A DNA stretch of 43,984 nucleotides from a virus. Of this stretch, positions 29,347 to 38,430 are shown piece by piece (the first letter of the stretch is position 1; each line of letters begins with the position of its first letter). The stretch lies in the IMG/VR virus record IMGVR_UViG_3300005590_000017, positions 1 to 43,984 of that record. One strand, given 5' to 3'. The translations under genes and the position numbers were made by a program. The notes below the pieces were generated by a model. It was not told where the DNA came from and did no database searches. It was given only the letters and a program-made list of their open reading frames with translations.

Positions 29347-32300
29347 ATGGCCGACTTCTCCGTCGAGAGCTTCTTCGACGACCGGGAACGCCAGCGAGAG
29401 GCCGAGCGGGACGCCTTGGGGCGCCAGGAGCCGCAGGGGCGGGTCTTCGACTTCGACGTCACCGAGGACTCGGACATCTTCAGCGGCGAGGACCTCTTGC
29501 TCGCGATCCCCCGGGGTGTCGAGGGTTTCGGGCGCTCGGTCGCGTCGCTGATCCCTGGCGTCGACCTGGACGACGAGCGGCTGTTCGGACGCTCCGACAC
29601 CCTGGTCGGCGCCGCTCTCGAGTCGATCGTGCAGTTCGGCCTCGGCTTCATCCCGGGGCTGGGCGTCGCGGGGCTCGCCGGGAAGACCGCGGTCGCCGCG
29701 CGCGCCACCGCCGCGCTGTCGGCCTCGCGCGCCGGGCGCTTCACGCTGGGCGCGCTCCAGGGCTCGGTCGCCGGCGGCGTGGCGGACTTCCTCGCCTTCG
29801 ACGGGCACGAGCGCAACTTCAGCTCGCTCGTCGAGACCATCCCCGCGCTCCGCAACCCCCTCACCGAGTTCCTCGCGACGGACGAGGAGGACCCGGAGGT
29901 CGTCGGGCGGATCAAGAACGTGCTCGAGGGCTTCGGGCTGGGCGCGACGGTGGGCCTCGTCGTGGAGTCGGTACGGGGCCTGAAGGCGGTGCGCCGGGCT
30001 CGGACCCTCGAGTCCTCCCCCAAGGCGCTGCGCGACGCCCAGGTCGGCGCCGTGGACCCGGGGCGGGCGATGGAGGGCGCGCGGGAGGCGCTGTCGCTGA
30101 AGGGCCGCCGGAGCCCGGAGACGCGACCGGAGCGCCTGCTGGGCGAGGGGGAGCCGCCGGCGGAGAGCCCCTTCACCTCCTCCCTGGACGACCCCGCGGC
30201 GCGCGCGGAGACGCTGAAGCGCATCGCGCCGGAGGGCGAGGAGATCCCGCTCGAGGCCCTGGCCTTCCGCCGCTCCCAGCAGGACCGGCCGAACCCCGGC
30301 GCGCACCCCCGCCCGAAGACCGAGGAGGGGCGCGCGGAGCAGCTCACCAACGGGCTCGACGAGAACAACGAGAACCTCGCCAGCTTCGCCGTCACCGAGG
30401 GGGGCGCCCACGCCCTGCGCGCGGTCGAGGACCTCAACCACTTCGGGCTGAAGAACAAGCCGCTGCCGAACGAGGCCAGCATCCAGCAGGCCCACGCCCA
30501 GGCCGCGGCCGTGCTCGGAGTCTCCGACGAGGAGTACATGCTGGCCCTGACCAGCCGCGTGCGCGACGCCGCCGACCAGACGCGCGCCTCGATCTCGACC
30601 TCCGTCGCGGCCCGCCAGATCCTCTCCAGCCTGGCCGACAACGAGGTGCCGCTCCTGGAGCTCGCCATGCGCGGGGACGAGGAGGCCACGGCGCGCCTGC
30701 TGCGGCTCATGCCCCTGCAGGGCGAGCTCCAGGAGGAGATCCTGAACCTCGGCACGGCGCGCGGCCAGGCCCTCCAGGCCCAGCAGATCAAGCGCCAGGA
30801 GGAGGGGCCGCTGGCCCAGCTCGCCGACGAGCTCGCCGCGTCCTTCCTGCAGGGCGGGGAGACGGGCTTCCAGGAGACCCTCGGGATGCTCCGGGCCATG
30901 ATCGAGCGCGGGGCGACCAAGGAGCAGGCGGCCCGTTTCTTCGACCTGCAGAGCCTCACCCTGGGCCGCCAGGTCTACCGCGCGACCCACGAGGCGTTCA
31001 TCAACTCGTGGCTCTCCTCCCCCCGCACGGTCACGGTCCAGCCGCTCTCCGCCGGGCTCGCGAGCATCTACAAGCCCTTCGAGAACATGGTCGGGGGCGC
31101 CCTCTCGGGGAACACCCGGGTCATCCGGCGCTCGATGCACGAGCTCGTGTCGCTGGCCGGCTCGGTCCAGGACGCAGCGAAGGCCGCCTGGTACACCTTC
31201 AAGACCAACCGCTCCCGCATCGACCCCGGCCGCGGGCTGCGAGACGACAACCTGGCCGAGCAGACCGTGATCCGCGCCGGGCTCTTCGGGACCCAGCCCG
31301 GGACCTGGGCGGGGGCGGCGATGGACTTCGCCGGGAAGGTCGTGGGCCTCCCCTCGCGGGCAATCCGCTCCGCCGACGAGTTCTCCAAGCACCTGGAGGC
31401 GCGCGCTGTGGTGCACGCCGACGCGACCCTCCGGGCCCTGGACGAGGGGCTCGACCACGCGGGGGCGCGCCGGGCCGCGGACGAGAAGGTGAAGGAGCTC
31501 ATCGTCGACGGGCAGCTCCAGACCGAGGCGATCGCGCGGGAGAAGGCGCTCGCCGAGGCCAAGGCCACCGGGATCAAGGACGAGGCCGCCGTCGAGCGCT
31601 TCGTCGAGGAGCGCTACCTCGAGCACTTCGACCCCGCCTCCGCCGGCTCGGTCGAGCGCGCGGCGAAGGCGATGCTCGAAGTGACCCAGCAGACCCCCCT
31701 CCCCGAGGGCGGGCCGGCGGCTGCGATCCAGACCGCGCGCCGCGGGGTGCCGGTGATGGACTTCGTCCTGCCCTTCTTCCGCACGCCGGTCAACATCGCG
31801 AAGTTCGTCGGCCAGCGCCTCGACATCCCCTCCGCGGCGCGCCACATCGCCGCCAAGCGCTTCGGCGCCGGCCTCCCGGGCCTCGAAGGCACGCGCTCCC
31901 GCTTCCTCCAGGAGATGATGAGCGGGGACGAGAACCTGAAGGCGGAGGCCGTGGGGCGGGTCGCGACCGGGCTCGGGCTCGTCTCCATGGCGGGGATGCT
32001 CGCGAGCTCGGGGATGATCACCGGCCGCGGGCCGAAGAACCGCGACGAGCGGGAGGCCCTCATGGACGCGGGGTGGCTCCCCTACTCGTTCCGCACGCCG
32101 AACGGCTACGTCCAGTTCCTGCGGATGGACCCCTTCGCCACCTTCTTCGGGCTGGCGGCGGACGGCTTCGACGCGATGCGAATGAACGGGGACGACGACT
32201 CGGACGTCTCCCAGCAGCTCGCCGACGCCTTCCTGATCTCGGTCGCCAACAACTTCACCTCGCGCAGCTTCCTCCAGGGCCTCGGGAACATCATCGAGGC

Positions 32301-32991
32301 TCTCGAGGACCCCGAGCGCAACATGGGCTGGGTCGTGGAGAGCTACGCCTCCTCGGTCGTGCCCAACGGCCTGAACCAGGCGGTCGCGCTCTTCGGGGAC
32401 GACGCGCTGAAGGAGACGCACGGGATCATGGAGCGGCTCGTGTCGCGCACCCCAGGGCTCTCCGAGGACGCCGCGCCGCGCCGCAACCTCCTCGGGGAAG
32501 TCATCGACCGCTCACCGGCGGTCTTCGAGGACCAGCTCGGGGCCTTCTACGGGATGTTCGTCCCGATCGCATACCGCGAGGTCTCCTCCGATCACATCCG
32601 GCGCGAGCTCGCCGAGCTCCAGCACGGCTTCCGCCCCCCGCGGACGCAGCTGGGCGGGATCGACCTGCGGGAGATCCGGAGCGAGCGCGGACAGTCGGCG
32701 CACGACCGCTGGGCCGAGCTCCACGGGAAGGTGAAGGTGCAGGGCAAGACGCTCCGCCAGGAGCTCTCCAGCCTGATCCGCAGCGCCGCCTACCGCCGGA
32801 CCTCGGGGCAGACCAGCGTCTCGGGCCCCTCGCCGCGCGTGCGCCTCGTGCAGTCGGTGATCACGCGCTTCCGGGACGCAGCCTTCGACCAGACCCTCCG
32901 GGAGTTCCCCGAGCTCGCCCGGGAGCTCTCCCTGCGAGAGCAATCCAGAGGCCAGCGCCGCCAGGGTCTGCGCGCGCTCCGACTCCGCTAG
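29347..32991 (+). CDS. Internal virion protein D (gp16-like) without transglycosylase domain
   Basis: 1214 residues (T7 gp16: 1318). After an acidic N-terminus comes GFGRSVASLIPGVDLDD and a Gly/Ala-rich membrane-like part (LGFIPGLGVAGLAGKTAVAA, LQGSVAGGVADFLAFDGHE, LRNPLTEFLA), as in the middle of T7-like gp16 proteins, then a long helical body (DFVLPFFRTPVNIAKFV, LRMDPFATFFGLAADGFD). The SLT lytic transglycosylase domain that begins T7 gp16 is absent. The protein should span the inner membrane during DNA entry. ATG 29347 has no Shine-Dalgarno site but a C-rich leader. Confidence 0.87.
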   Translation: MADFSVESFFDDRERQREAERDALGRQEPQGRVFDFDVTEDSDIFSGEDLLLAIPRGVEGFGRSVASLIPGVDLDDERLFGRSDTLVGAALESIVQFGLGFIPGLGVAGLAGKTAVAARATAALSASRAGRFTLGALQGSVAGGVADFLAFDGHERNFSSLVETIPALRNPLTEFLATDEEDPEVVGRIKNVLEGFGLGATVGLVVESVRGLKAVRRARTLESSPKALRDAQVGAVDPGRAMEGAREALSLKGRRSPETRPERLLGEGEPPAESPFTSSLDDPAARAETLKRIAPEGEEIPLEALAFRRSQQDRPNPGAHPRPKTEEGRAEQLTNGLDENNENLASFAVTEGGAHALRAVEDLNHFGLKNKPLPNEASIQQAHAQAAAVLGVSDEEYMLALTSRVRDAADQTRASISTSVAARQILSSLADNEVPLLELAMRGDEEATARLLRLMPLQGELQEEILNLGTARGQALQAQQIKRQEEGPLAQLADELAASFLQGGETGFQETLGMLRAMIERGATKEQAARFFDLQSLTLGRQVYRATHEAFINSWLSSPRTVTVQPLSAGLASIYKPFENMVGGALSGNTRVIRRSMHELVSLAGSVQDAAKAAWYTFKTNRSRIDPGRGLRDDNLAEQTVIRAGLFGTQPGTWAGAAMDFAGKVVGLPSRAIRSADEFSKHLEARAVVHADATLRALDEGLDHAGARRAADEKVKELIVDGQLQTEAIAREKALAEAKATGIKDEAAVERFVEERYLEHFDPASAGSVERAAKAMLEVTQQTPLPEGGPAAAIQTARRGVPVMDFVLPFFRTPVNIAKFVGQRLDIPSAARHIAAKRFGAGLPGLEGTRSRFLQEMMSGDENLKAEAVGRVATGLGLVSMAGMLASSGMITGRGPKNRDEREALMDAGWLPYSFRTPNGYVQFLRMDPFATFFGLAADGFDAMRMNGDDDSDVSQQLADAFLISVANNFTSRSFLQGLGNIIEALEDPERNMGWVVESYASSVVPNGLNQAVALFGDDALKETHGIMERLVSRTPGLSEDAAPRRNLLGEVIDRSPAVFEDQLGAFYGMFVPIAYREVSSDHIRRELAELQHGFRPPRTQLGGIDLREIRSERGQSAHDRWAELHGKVKVQGKTLRQELSSLIRSAAYRRTSGQTSVSGPSPRVRLVQSVITRFRDAAFDQTLREFPELARELSLREQSRGQRRQGLRALRLR

Positions 32992-32997
32992 AGCCCC

Positions 32998-33825
32998 ATG
33001 ACAGGCAGCTACGAGGCCCGCGACGAGTACACGGCGACGGGCGGTCAGACCGAGTTCGCCATCACCTTCCCCTTCCTGGACTCCTCGCACGTCCAGGTGC
33101 TCCAGAACGAGGTCGAGATCAGCACCTTCACGGTGACGAGCTCGATCCTGGTCACGCTCGACTCGGGCGCGACTGCTGGCGACTCCATCGTCGTTCGCCG
33201 CCGGACTCCTCACACCTCCCTCGTGGCCTTCACGGGCGGGGTGCCGGTGACGCAGGAGAACATGGAGACCCAGCGTAAGCAGTTCACCTACATCGCCGAG
33301 GAGCAGGCCGACGACTTCGCGGTCCCCCAGGTGGCGGCGCGGGTGTCGCCGGTGATCCGGCTCCTGATGACGCAGACCGCACTGCCGCTGGACGCCTCGA
33401 CGCTGCTCACGAACGGATCGAACACGGTCCAGATCGACGCGACCAAGGAGGCGCACGGGAACACCCCCTCGCAGTTCACCTTCCCCGGCTCGGGGGTCCA
33501 GCGTCCCGCCTCGGGTCTCTGGGAGGTCATCGTCGAGGGCGAGCTCGTCCGCACGGACACGACCGCGGGCGCCGTCGACGTCGAGTTCGACATGGTCAAC
33601 ACGACCGACGGGAACGTGCCGCTCGAGATGCAGGAGGACCCGATCGTCATGGGCGTCCCGCTCTCCACGGCGCCTGACGACGCGATCACGGTGCCCCTGC
33701 GAGGGCGCGCGTTCCTCGATCTCTCCGAAGCGAAGAGCCACCGGCTCCAGGTGGCGCGCACCGCCGGGGCCGCCGCCGTCACCCTCCAAAACTGCTTCGT
33801 CTCCTGGGTCCGCCTGGGCGACTGA
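32998..33825 (+). CDS. Tail fibre protein, short T7-type
   Basis: 275 residues. The first 105 (ATGGQTEFAITFPFLDSSHV, VLQNEVEISTFTV, GDSIVVRRRTP, METQRKQFTYIAEEQADD) match the virion-attachment domain of T7 gp17. The C-terminal 130 residues are beta-rich (SGLWEVIVEGELVR, DVEFDMVNTTDGN, AVTLQNCFVSWVRLGD) like a TNF/C1q jelly roll and probably form the receptor-binding tip. Much shorter than T7 gp17 (553). Starts at ATG 32998, six bases after the previous stop, without an SD site. Confidence 0.85.
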   Translation: MTGSYEARDEYTATGGQTEFAITFPFLDSSHVQVLQNEVEISTFTVTSSILVTLDSGATAGDSIVVRRRTPHTSLVAFTGGVPVTQENMETQRKQFTYIAEEQADDFAVPQVAARVSPVIRLLMTQTALPLDASTLLTNGSNTVQIDATKEAHGNTPSQFTFPGSGVQRPASGLWEVIVEGELVRTDTTAGAVDVEFDMVNTTDGNVPLEMQEDPIVMGVPLSTAPDDAITVPLRGRAFLDLSEAKSHRLQVARTAGAAAVTLQNCFVSWVRLGD

Positions 33826-33846
33826 CCCCAACCCCACCACTCAGCG

Positions 33847-34176
33847 ATGGTCACGACAGGCCGCACCAGCCTCCTCTTCAAGGGCGAGACCGCCGCCAGC
33901 GGCGACATCGTCAACGTCCAGCTCGCCGGCGACCGGCCGGGGACGGTCCAATGCGACTTCGACGAGTACGCCACCAAGGGCTTCAAGATGGAGATCCAGG
34001 GGCGGATCAACTCGGGCATGAACTGGACGATCCTGCTCGTGATCGACGAGACCGACATCGACGAGAACGGGTCGATGGCCGCGAGCGTCCGGCTCATGCC
34101 GCAGATGCGCGCCGAGGTGGTCTCGGTCACGAACTCCCCCTCGACCGACGGCATCGAAGCCTGGCTCGTCGAGTGA
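33847..34176 (+). CDS. Beta-rich virion-region protein
   Basis: 109 residues from ATG 33847, 21 bases after the fibre gene, with no SD site. Beta strands dominate (SLLFKGETAASGDIVNVQLAG, KMEIQGRINSGMNWTILLVID). No cysteine or signal. Probably a small structural or decoration protein attached to the fibre or head; I do not know the family. Confidence 0.65.
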   Translation: MVTTGRTSLLFKGETAASGDIVNVQLAGDRPGTVQCDFDEYATKGFKMEIQGRINSGMNWTILLVIDETDIDENGSMAASVRLMPQMRAEVVSVTNSPSTDGIEAWLVE

Positions 34177-34487
34177 CCGACCGCGTCCAGGAGCTGGAGG
34201 CCCGGGTCGAGGAGCTCGAGGCCGCCGTCGAGGAACGCGACCGGCAGCTCGCGAACTACCGCGGGCGCGGGCAGAAGATGCTTGACGGGCTGGCGACACA
34301 GCTCCTGGAGGCGATGCAGGAGAACCCGAGCGCGGCGACGCTGAACGTCGTGCGGCAGTTCCTCAAGGACCAGAACATCATCGACCTGCGCGGCGGACCG
34401 ACGCCGACGGGCGACCTCGGAAAGATGTACCCCTTCCCCTCTCCCCAGAACGAATCCGACGACTTCGGAGTGAAAGACCATGGCTAA
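34173..34487 (+). CDS. Small terminase subunit (gp18-like)
   Basis: 104 residues from GTG 34173, overlapping the previous stop (GTGA). A short coiled coil (VQELEARVEELEAAVEERD) leads to LDGLATQLLEAMQENPSAA and LNVVRQFLKDQNI, then a Pro-rich end with GKMYPFPSPQ. This order is typical of T7-type small terminases (DNA maturase A), which recognise phage DNA for packaging. Position two genes before terL supports it. Confidence 0.8.
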   Translation: MTDRVQELEARVEELEAAVEERDRQLANYRGRGQKMLDGLATQLLEAMQENPSAATLNVVRQFLKDQNIIDLRGGPTPTGDLGKMYPFPSPQNESDDFGVKDHG

Positions 34488-35055
34488 CCAACCCACCACG
34501 AGCGGGCGCAAGCACACCTCCGAGCGTCATCGGCTCGACCTCCTCGAGGAGATCGTGACCGGGATCGTCTCCTACGACCTCGCCACGGGCTCGATCTCCG
34601 TGGACACCTCGGATGCCGATTGGTTCGAGGACGGCGCGCACAACAAGGAGGTCTCGAACCTCCGCAAGAACGACCCCGACATCTCCTGGGCGCGGCTCAC
34701 CGACGACGGGTCGATCGACACGATCGACCTGGACGCGGGGCGCTACAAGATCACGTTCCAGCTCGTCGTCGCCAGCACGACCGGGGACACCCAGGCGATG
34801 AACCTGCGCTACGCGCTGACGAACGACGAGTCGACCCAGGAGTGGCTCGCCGGCGTGGCCGAGAACGGGCTCAGTGAGCCGGCGACGCCCGCGGGTCTCG
34901 ACAACCTCCAGATGTGGGTGAACCACACCGACTTCTTCGAGGTCACCGACGCGACGAACCTGCTCTACCTCCAGCTCGCCCTCGCCGTCGCCTCGCAGAC
35001 GGGCGTCGCGATCCTGAGCGGGCTGTCGAAGGTGATCATCGAGCGCCTGGGGTAG
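34480..35055 (+). CDS. Jelly-roll-like protein between terminase genes
   Basis: 191 residues from ATG 34480 with GGAG upstream, overlapping terS by eight bases. A helical N-terminus (HRLDLLEEIVTGIV) is followed by a beta-sandwich pattern of C1q/TNF type (GRYKITFQLVVASTTGDTQ, LRYALTNDESTQEW, LLYLQLALAVASQTGVAIL, SKVIIERLG). T7 has its spanin genes here. A virion surface or host-binding protein is likely; no spanin or lysis features are present. Confidence 0.68.
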   Translation: MANQPTTSGRKHTSERHRLDLLEEIVTGIVSYDLATGSISVDTSDADWFEDGAHNKEVSNLRKNDPDISWARLTDDGSIDTIDLDAGRYKITFQLVVASTTGDTQAMNLRYALTNDESTQEWLAGVAENGLSEPATPAGLDNLQMWVNHTDFFEVTDATNLLYLQLALAVASQTGVAILSGLSKVIIERLG

Positions 35056-36774
35056 GTGTCGGCGGTTCCGCCCCTGACGCCTGCGCTCAGGGACTTCCGC
35101 AATGCGCTCTGGGAGGTCATGGGCTGCCTTGGCCTCCCAGAGCCGACCGACCTCCAGTACGACCTCGCCGACTTCCTCCAGACCCCGGCGCCTCAGAAGC
35201 TGATCGAGGGGTATCGGGGGATCGGCAAGAGCCTCCTGGCGACGGCCTACGCCGTCCACGACCACCGGCTCCAGCTGGACGACCACGGGGAGACGGACCT
35301 CCACACGCTCTTCGTCTCCGCGGGCAAGGACTACGCCGACGAGATCTCGACCTTCGCCAAGCGGCTGATCACCGAGGTCCCGTTCTACCGGTGCCTGCGG
35401 CCGGGCAGCGACGGCTTCAGCTCCAACGTGCGCTTCGACGTGGCGCACAAGAAGCTCTCGAAGGACCCCAGCTTCAAGTCGGCGGGGATCTTCGGGCAGA
35501 CGACCGGCTCGCGCACCAACCGCGCCTTCCTGGACGACATCGAGATCCCGAAGACCGCCGGCACGGTGGGGATGCGGGACAAGCTCAAGAGCGAGTTCAT
35601 GTCGATCTCGGACCTCCTCCCCCCGGAGGGTGGCGAGATCGTGGTGCTAGGCACCCCCCACTTCGAGGACACGATCTATCAGTGGCTCCTGACGAAAGGG
35701 GAGTGGCTCGTGCGGTTCTACCCCGCGCGCTACCCCGACCCCGAGCGCGCGGAGCAGCTGGGCGACCACCTGGCGCCGATCATCCGGGAGCGCCTGGAGG
35801 CGGACCCGGACCTCGTCGGCAAGCCCACCGACCCCCGCCGCTGGGACGAGGAGCGGCTGCAGAAGCGCGAGGCGCGCTCGACGCCGGCGCACTTCGCCCG
35901 GCAGTACCTGCTCGACACGACGATCGGGGACCGGGAGGTGCACCCGCTCAAGCTCTCGGACCTGATCGTGACGGACCTGCACCCCGAGGTGGGGCCCGAG
36001 CGGATCATCTGGGGGACCGACGAGCCGATCGAGGACATCCCCATCTGGGGGCTCACCGGCGACCGCCTGCACCGGCCCGTGCGCGTGGCGAACAAGCTCG
36101 AGGTGAAGGAGTACGGGGGCGCGGTCATGGCGATCGACCCCTCGGGGCGCGGCAAGGACGAGACGGCCTGGGCCGTGTGCAAGATCCTGAACGCCACGCT
36201 CTTCGTCCCCGACTTCGGGGGCTACCTGGCTGGCTTCGAGGACGCGACGCTGCGCGCGCTGGCTGAGAGCGCGAAGCAGTGGAAGGTCAACGCGATCCGC
36301 GTCGAGTCGAACTTCGGCGACGGGATGTTCGAGCAGCTGCTCAAGCCTCACCTGCGGAAGGTCGGGCACCCCTGCTCGATCGTCTCCGAGCGCTCGCACG
36401 GCCAGAAGGAGGCGCGCATCTGCGACGTGCTCGAGCCCCTGCTCGGCCAGCACCGCATCGCCATCGACGCGAACGCGCTGCGGCGTGACGCGGCGCCGCG
36501 GGATGGGATGGGCGAGGAGGCGGCGATGAGCTACCGGCTGGCCTACCAGCTCTCCCGCCTGACGCGCCAGCGGGGGTGCCTGCACCACGACGACCGGATC
36601 GACGTGCTCGCGCAGGCGTGCGGCTACTGGGTCGAGCAGCTCGCCCTCTCCGCCGACGAGGCGCGCGACAAGGAAGAGGACGACTACATGGACGACGTCG
36701 TTCGCAACTGGCCGGGGCAGCAGCGCACCGGTAACTGGACCTCAGGATTCATTCCCAGCTACATGCGATCATGA
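35056..36774 (+). CDS. terL: Large terminase subunit (gp19-like)
   Basis: 572 residues (T7 gp19: 586) from GTG 35056, directly after the previous stop. ATPase: Walker A IEGYRGIGKS (Lys58, Ser59) and Walker B RAFLDDIE (Asp160, Asp161). Nuclease domain: AIDPSGRGKDETAWAV with Asp361, later FGDGMFEQLL and HHDDRIDVLAQA. This is the DNA-packaging motor and cutter. T7-type terminases usually make direct terminal repeats from concatemers. Confidence 0.94.
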   Translation: MSAVPPLTPALRDFRNALWEVMGCLGLPEPTDLQYDLADFLQTPAPQKLIEGYRGIGKSLLATAYAVHDHRLQLDDHGETDLHTLFVSAGKDYADEISTFAKRLITEVPFYRCLRPGSDGFSSNVRFDVAHKKLSKDPSFKSAGIFGQTTGSRTNRAFLDDIEIPKTAGTVGMRDKLKSEFMSISDLLPPEGGEIVVLGTPHFEDTIYQWLLTKGEWLVRFYPARYPDPERAEQLGDHLAPIIRERLEADPDLVGKPTDPRRWDEERLQKREARSTPAHFARQYLLDTTIGDREVHPLKLSDLIVTDLHPEVGPERIIWGTDEPIEDIPIWGLTGDRLHRPVRVANKLEVKEYGGAVMAIDPSGRGKDETAWAVCKILNATLFVPDFGGYLAGFEDATLRALAESAKQWKVNAIRVESNFGDGMFEQLLKPHLRKVGHPCSIVSERSHGQKEARICDVLEPLLGQHRIAIDANALRRDAAPRDGMGEEAAMSYRLAYQLSRLTRQRGCLHHDDRIDVLAQACGYWVEQLALSADEARDKEEDDYMDDVVRNWPGQQRTGNWTSGFIPSYMRS

Positions 36775-37178
36775 ACAAGGACGCACGGAAGGGCCATCAG
36801 TACATGTTCGTCGACGCCAACGCGACGGACGACACCTACTTCCCGAACCCGAAAGTCGGCGCGACCACAGACCCCACCAACGCCGACGGATTCGGGTTCT
36901 CGGACGACGGGACTGAGGGGGTCTTCTTCCCGGGCACGACGGGGAAGCACGCGATCATCTACTCGATCGTCGTGACCGGCGCGGGGTCGGCGGCAACGGC
37001 CGAGCTGCGGCAATTCGGCGGCGTCGCGACCTCCATCATGAACCTCCAGGCTGGCGCCTCGGGCATCGCCAACTTCTACAACTTTGGGCCCGAGGGAATC
37101 CGTATCCCGACCGGGTTCTCGTTGCTCACGAACAACAGCACCGCGGTCCAGGTTGCGATCACCTACGACCTCGTTTGA
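36771..37178 (+). CDS. Beta-rich virion-like protein, paralogue 1
   Basis: 135 residues from ATG 36771, overlapping the terL stop. It ends FGPEGIRIPTGFSLLTNNS followed by a strand ITYDLV. The same end pattern is found in the next two genes. KHAIIYSIVVTGAGSAAT and Gly/Asn-rich loops suggest a beta sandwich. A small head- or fibre-decorating protein is likely (inference from genome position and composition). Confidence 0.7.
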   Translation: MNKDARKGHQYMFVDANATDDTYFPNPKVGATTDPTNADGFGFSDDGTEGVFFPGTTGKHAIIYSIVVTGAGSAATAELRQFGGVATSIMNLQAGASGIANFYNFGPEGIRIPTGFSLLTNNSTAVQVAITYDLV

Positions 37179-37546
37179 AGCGACACCAGCTCTTCTCGAT
37201 CTTCGACGCCCCTCAAGACGTCTACTATCCCAAGGTCGAGAACATCATCACGAACGTCGGGTGGGGTGCGACGACGACCGCAGGGGATTCGGAGTTCGAC
37301 ACAGCTGGGCGACACGCGATCTTCCGCTCGATCCTCGTCGCCCCCACCGCCGGTAGCGGTGGCTCATACCCCACGATCCTGATCCGCGACGGGAACGGGG
37401 ACAAGGTCGCGCAGTACATCACGGGGGCGGACTTCGGTGAGGACCTGCTCTTCGGTCCTGACGGAGTGAAGATCCCGGAGGGCTTCTCCGTGGAGGTGCT
37501 CGACTTCGACGGGGGGTACATCTCGATCGTCTACGACGTGTCGTGA
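37175..37546 (+). CDS. Beta-rich virion-like protein, paralogue 2
   Basis: 123 residues. The start is TTG 37175, overlapping the previous stop (TTGA); there is no other start in frame, and no SD, so translation probably depends on re-initiation. The pattern RHAIFRSILVAPTAGSGG and LLFGPDGVKIPEGFSVEV, ending ISIVYDVS, matches paralogue 1 and points to gene duplication. Confidence 0.68.
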   Translation: MKRHQLFSIFDAPQDVYYPKVENIITNVGWGATTTAGDSEFDTAGRHAIFRSILVAPTAGSGGSYPTILIRDGNGDKVAQYITGADFGEDLLFGPDGVKIPEGFSVEVLDFDGGYISIVYDVS

Positions 37547-38004
37547 CTCAGCACCGCCACCAGGCGATGAACGTGCTCGGGATCGAGTACTTCCCGCCCA
37601 ACACCTTCTACTCGATTGGGGGGGCGGACAACTACTTCCCCTGGCCGGGCCGTCAAAACCAGGTGGTCTGGGGGGGAGTCACGGACGCCTGTCCGGACTG
37701 GATGTTCGCGCGCTCGATCGGGACCTGCAACATCTCCACGGGGAACCCCTCGCGCGTCGTGCACCGCAAGAAGCGCTGCATCCTGCGCGCCTTCCGTGCC
37801 TTCAACGCTGAGGCGACGTCGATCGTCTACATCCGGGAGTGGCACAACAACTCGTCGAAGCGCCACGCGCGCTTCGAGCTTCTCGTGCAGCCCGGGGTGC
37901 CCAGCAGCTTGCAGCTCGGCCTCTACGGGGTGGACATCGGGCAGATGCCCTTTGTGCAGACGACGGGGAAGGTGTCCTTCGAGATGGTCTACGACGTTGC
38001 CTGA
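37543..38004 (+). CDS. Beta-rich virion-like protein, paralogue 3
   Basis: 153 residues from GTG 37543, overlapping the previous stop. It starts MTQHRHQAMNVLGIEYFPPN and, like the others, carries a YFP-type opening, a central strand with RCILRAFRAFNAEATS and the end VSFEMVYDVA. It has two additional cysteines (ITD-type loop with ACPDW, GTCNIS). More divergent than 1 and 2. Confidence 0.66.
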   Translation: MTQHRHQAMNVLGIEYFPPNTFYSIGGADNYFPWPGRQNQVVWGGVTDACPDWMFARSIGTCNISTGNPSRVVHRKKRCILRAFRAFNAEATSIVYIREWHNNSSKRHARFELLVQPGVPSSLQLGLYGVDIGQMPFVQTTGKVSFEMVYDVA

Positions 38005-38007
38005 ATC

Positions 38008-38205
38008 ATGGACGAACTGCTGCGCCAGCTGATGATCGAGATCCTGATGCGCGAGATGCAGCGCCAGGAGTTCCGTCCCCCTCCCCCCCAGTTCCTGCCG
38101 GCACCTCAGCCGATCCAGAACATGTTGGGTCCGCTGGAGAGCCACCAGGGGACGGGGGGTCTCCTGCATGGGCTTCTGCGCGAGCCGCTGGCGGAGGTGC
38201 TGTGA
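38008..38205 (+). CDS. Small Met/Gln/Pro-rich protein
   Basis: 65 residues from ATG 38008. An amphipathic helix (ELLRQLMIEILMREMQRQEF) precedes a Pro-rich end (PPPPQFLPAPQPIQ). No membrane span. The next gene's GTG overlaps its stop. Function unknown; at the beginning of the presumed lysis and accessory part. Confidence 0.55.
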   Translation: MDELLRQLMIEILMREMQRQEFRPPPPQFLPAPQPIQNMLGPLESHQGTGGLLHGLLREPLAEVL

Positions 38206-38423
38206 GCGCCCCGATTAGCGCCGCCGGGCTGTGCGGCCTGGTGGACGAGCTGGGGAGCCACTGGCCGGGCTCGGAAGTGAAGGAGGGGATCGAGGAGCTG
38301 GCGTCGGAGCGGGATGCGGGGCTGCGGGTGATCCGCGCCTTCCACCAGCTCGTGAATCCCTCCGGCTGCCCGTGCGAACACTGTGCCGCCTTCGCGGCAC
38401 TGGGCCTCTCTCTCGACCCCTGA
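38202..38423 (+). CDS. Small protein with CPCEHC motif
   Basis: 73 residues from GTG 38202, overlapping the previous stop with GGAGGTGC upstream. A helical domain (GLCGLVDELGSHWPG, GLRVIRAFHQLVNP) ends with CPCEHCAAF, a possible metal site. Function unknown. Confidence 0.55.
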   Translation: MSAPISAAGLCGLVDELGSHWPGSEVKEGIEELASERDAGLRVIRAFHQLVNPSGCPCEHCAAFAALGLSLDP

Positions 38424-38430
38424 CCACGCC

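Noticed and set aside
29092-32421. Very long minus-strand open frame (1109 codons) and similar long reverse frames at 22361-24547, 25868-27412 and 16176-18167
   Set aside because: They mirror confident rightward virion genes; long antisense frames are expected in GC-rich coding DNA and their translations are low-complexity Leu/Arg/Gly/Val-rich.
36771-38004. Diversity-generating retroelement acting on the paralogue array
   Set aside because: No reverse transcriptase gene and no template/variable repeat pair was seen.
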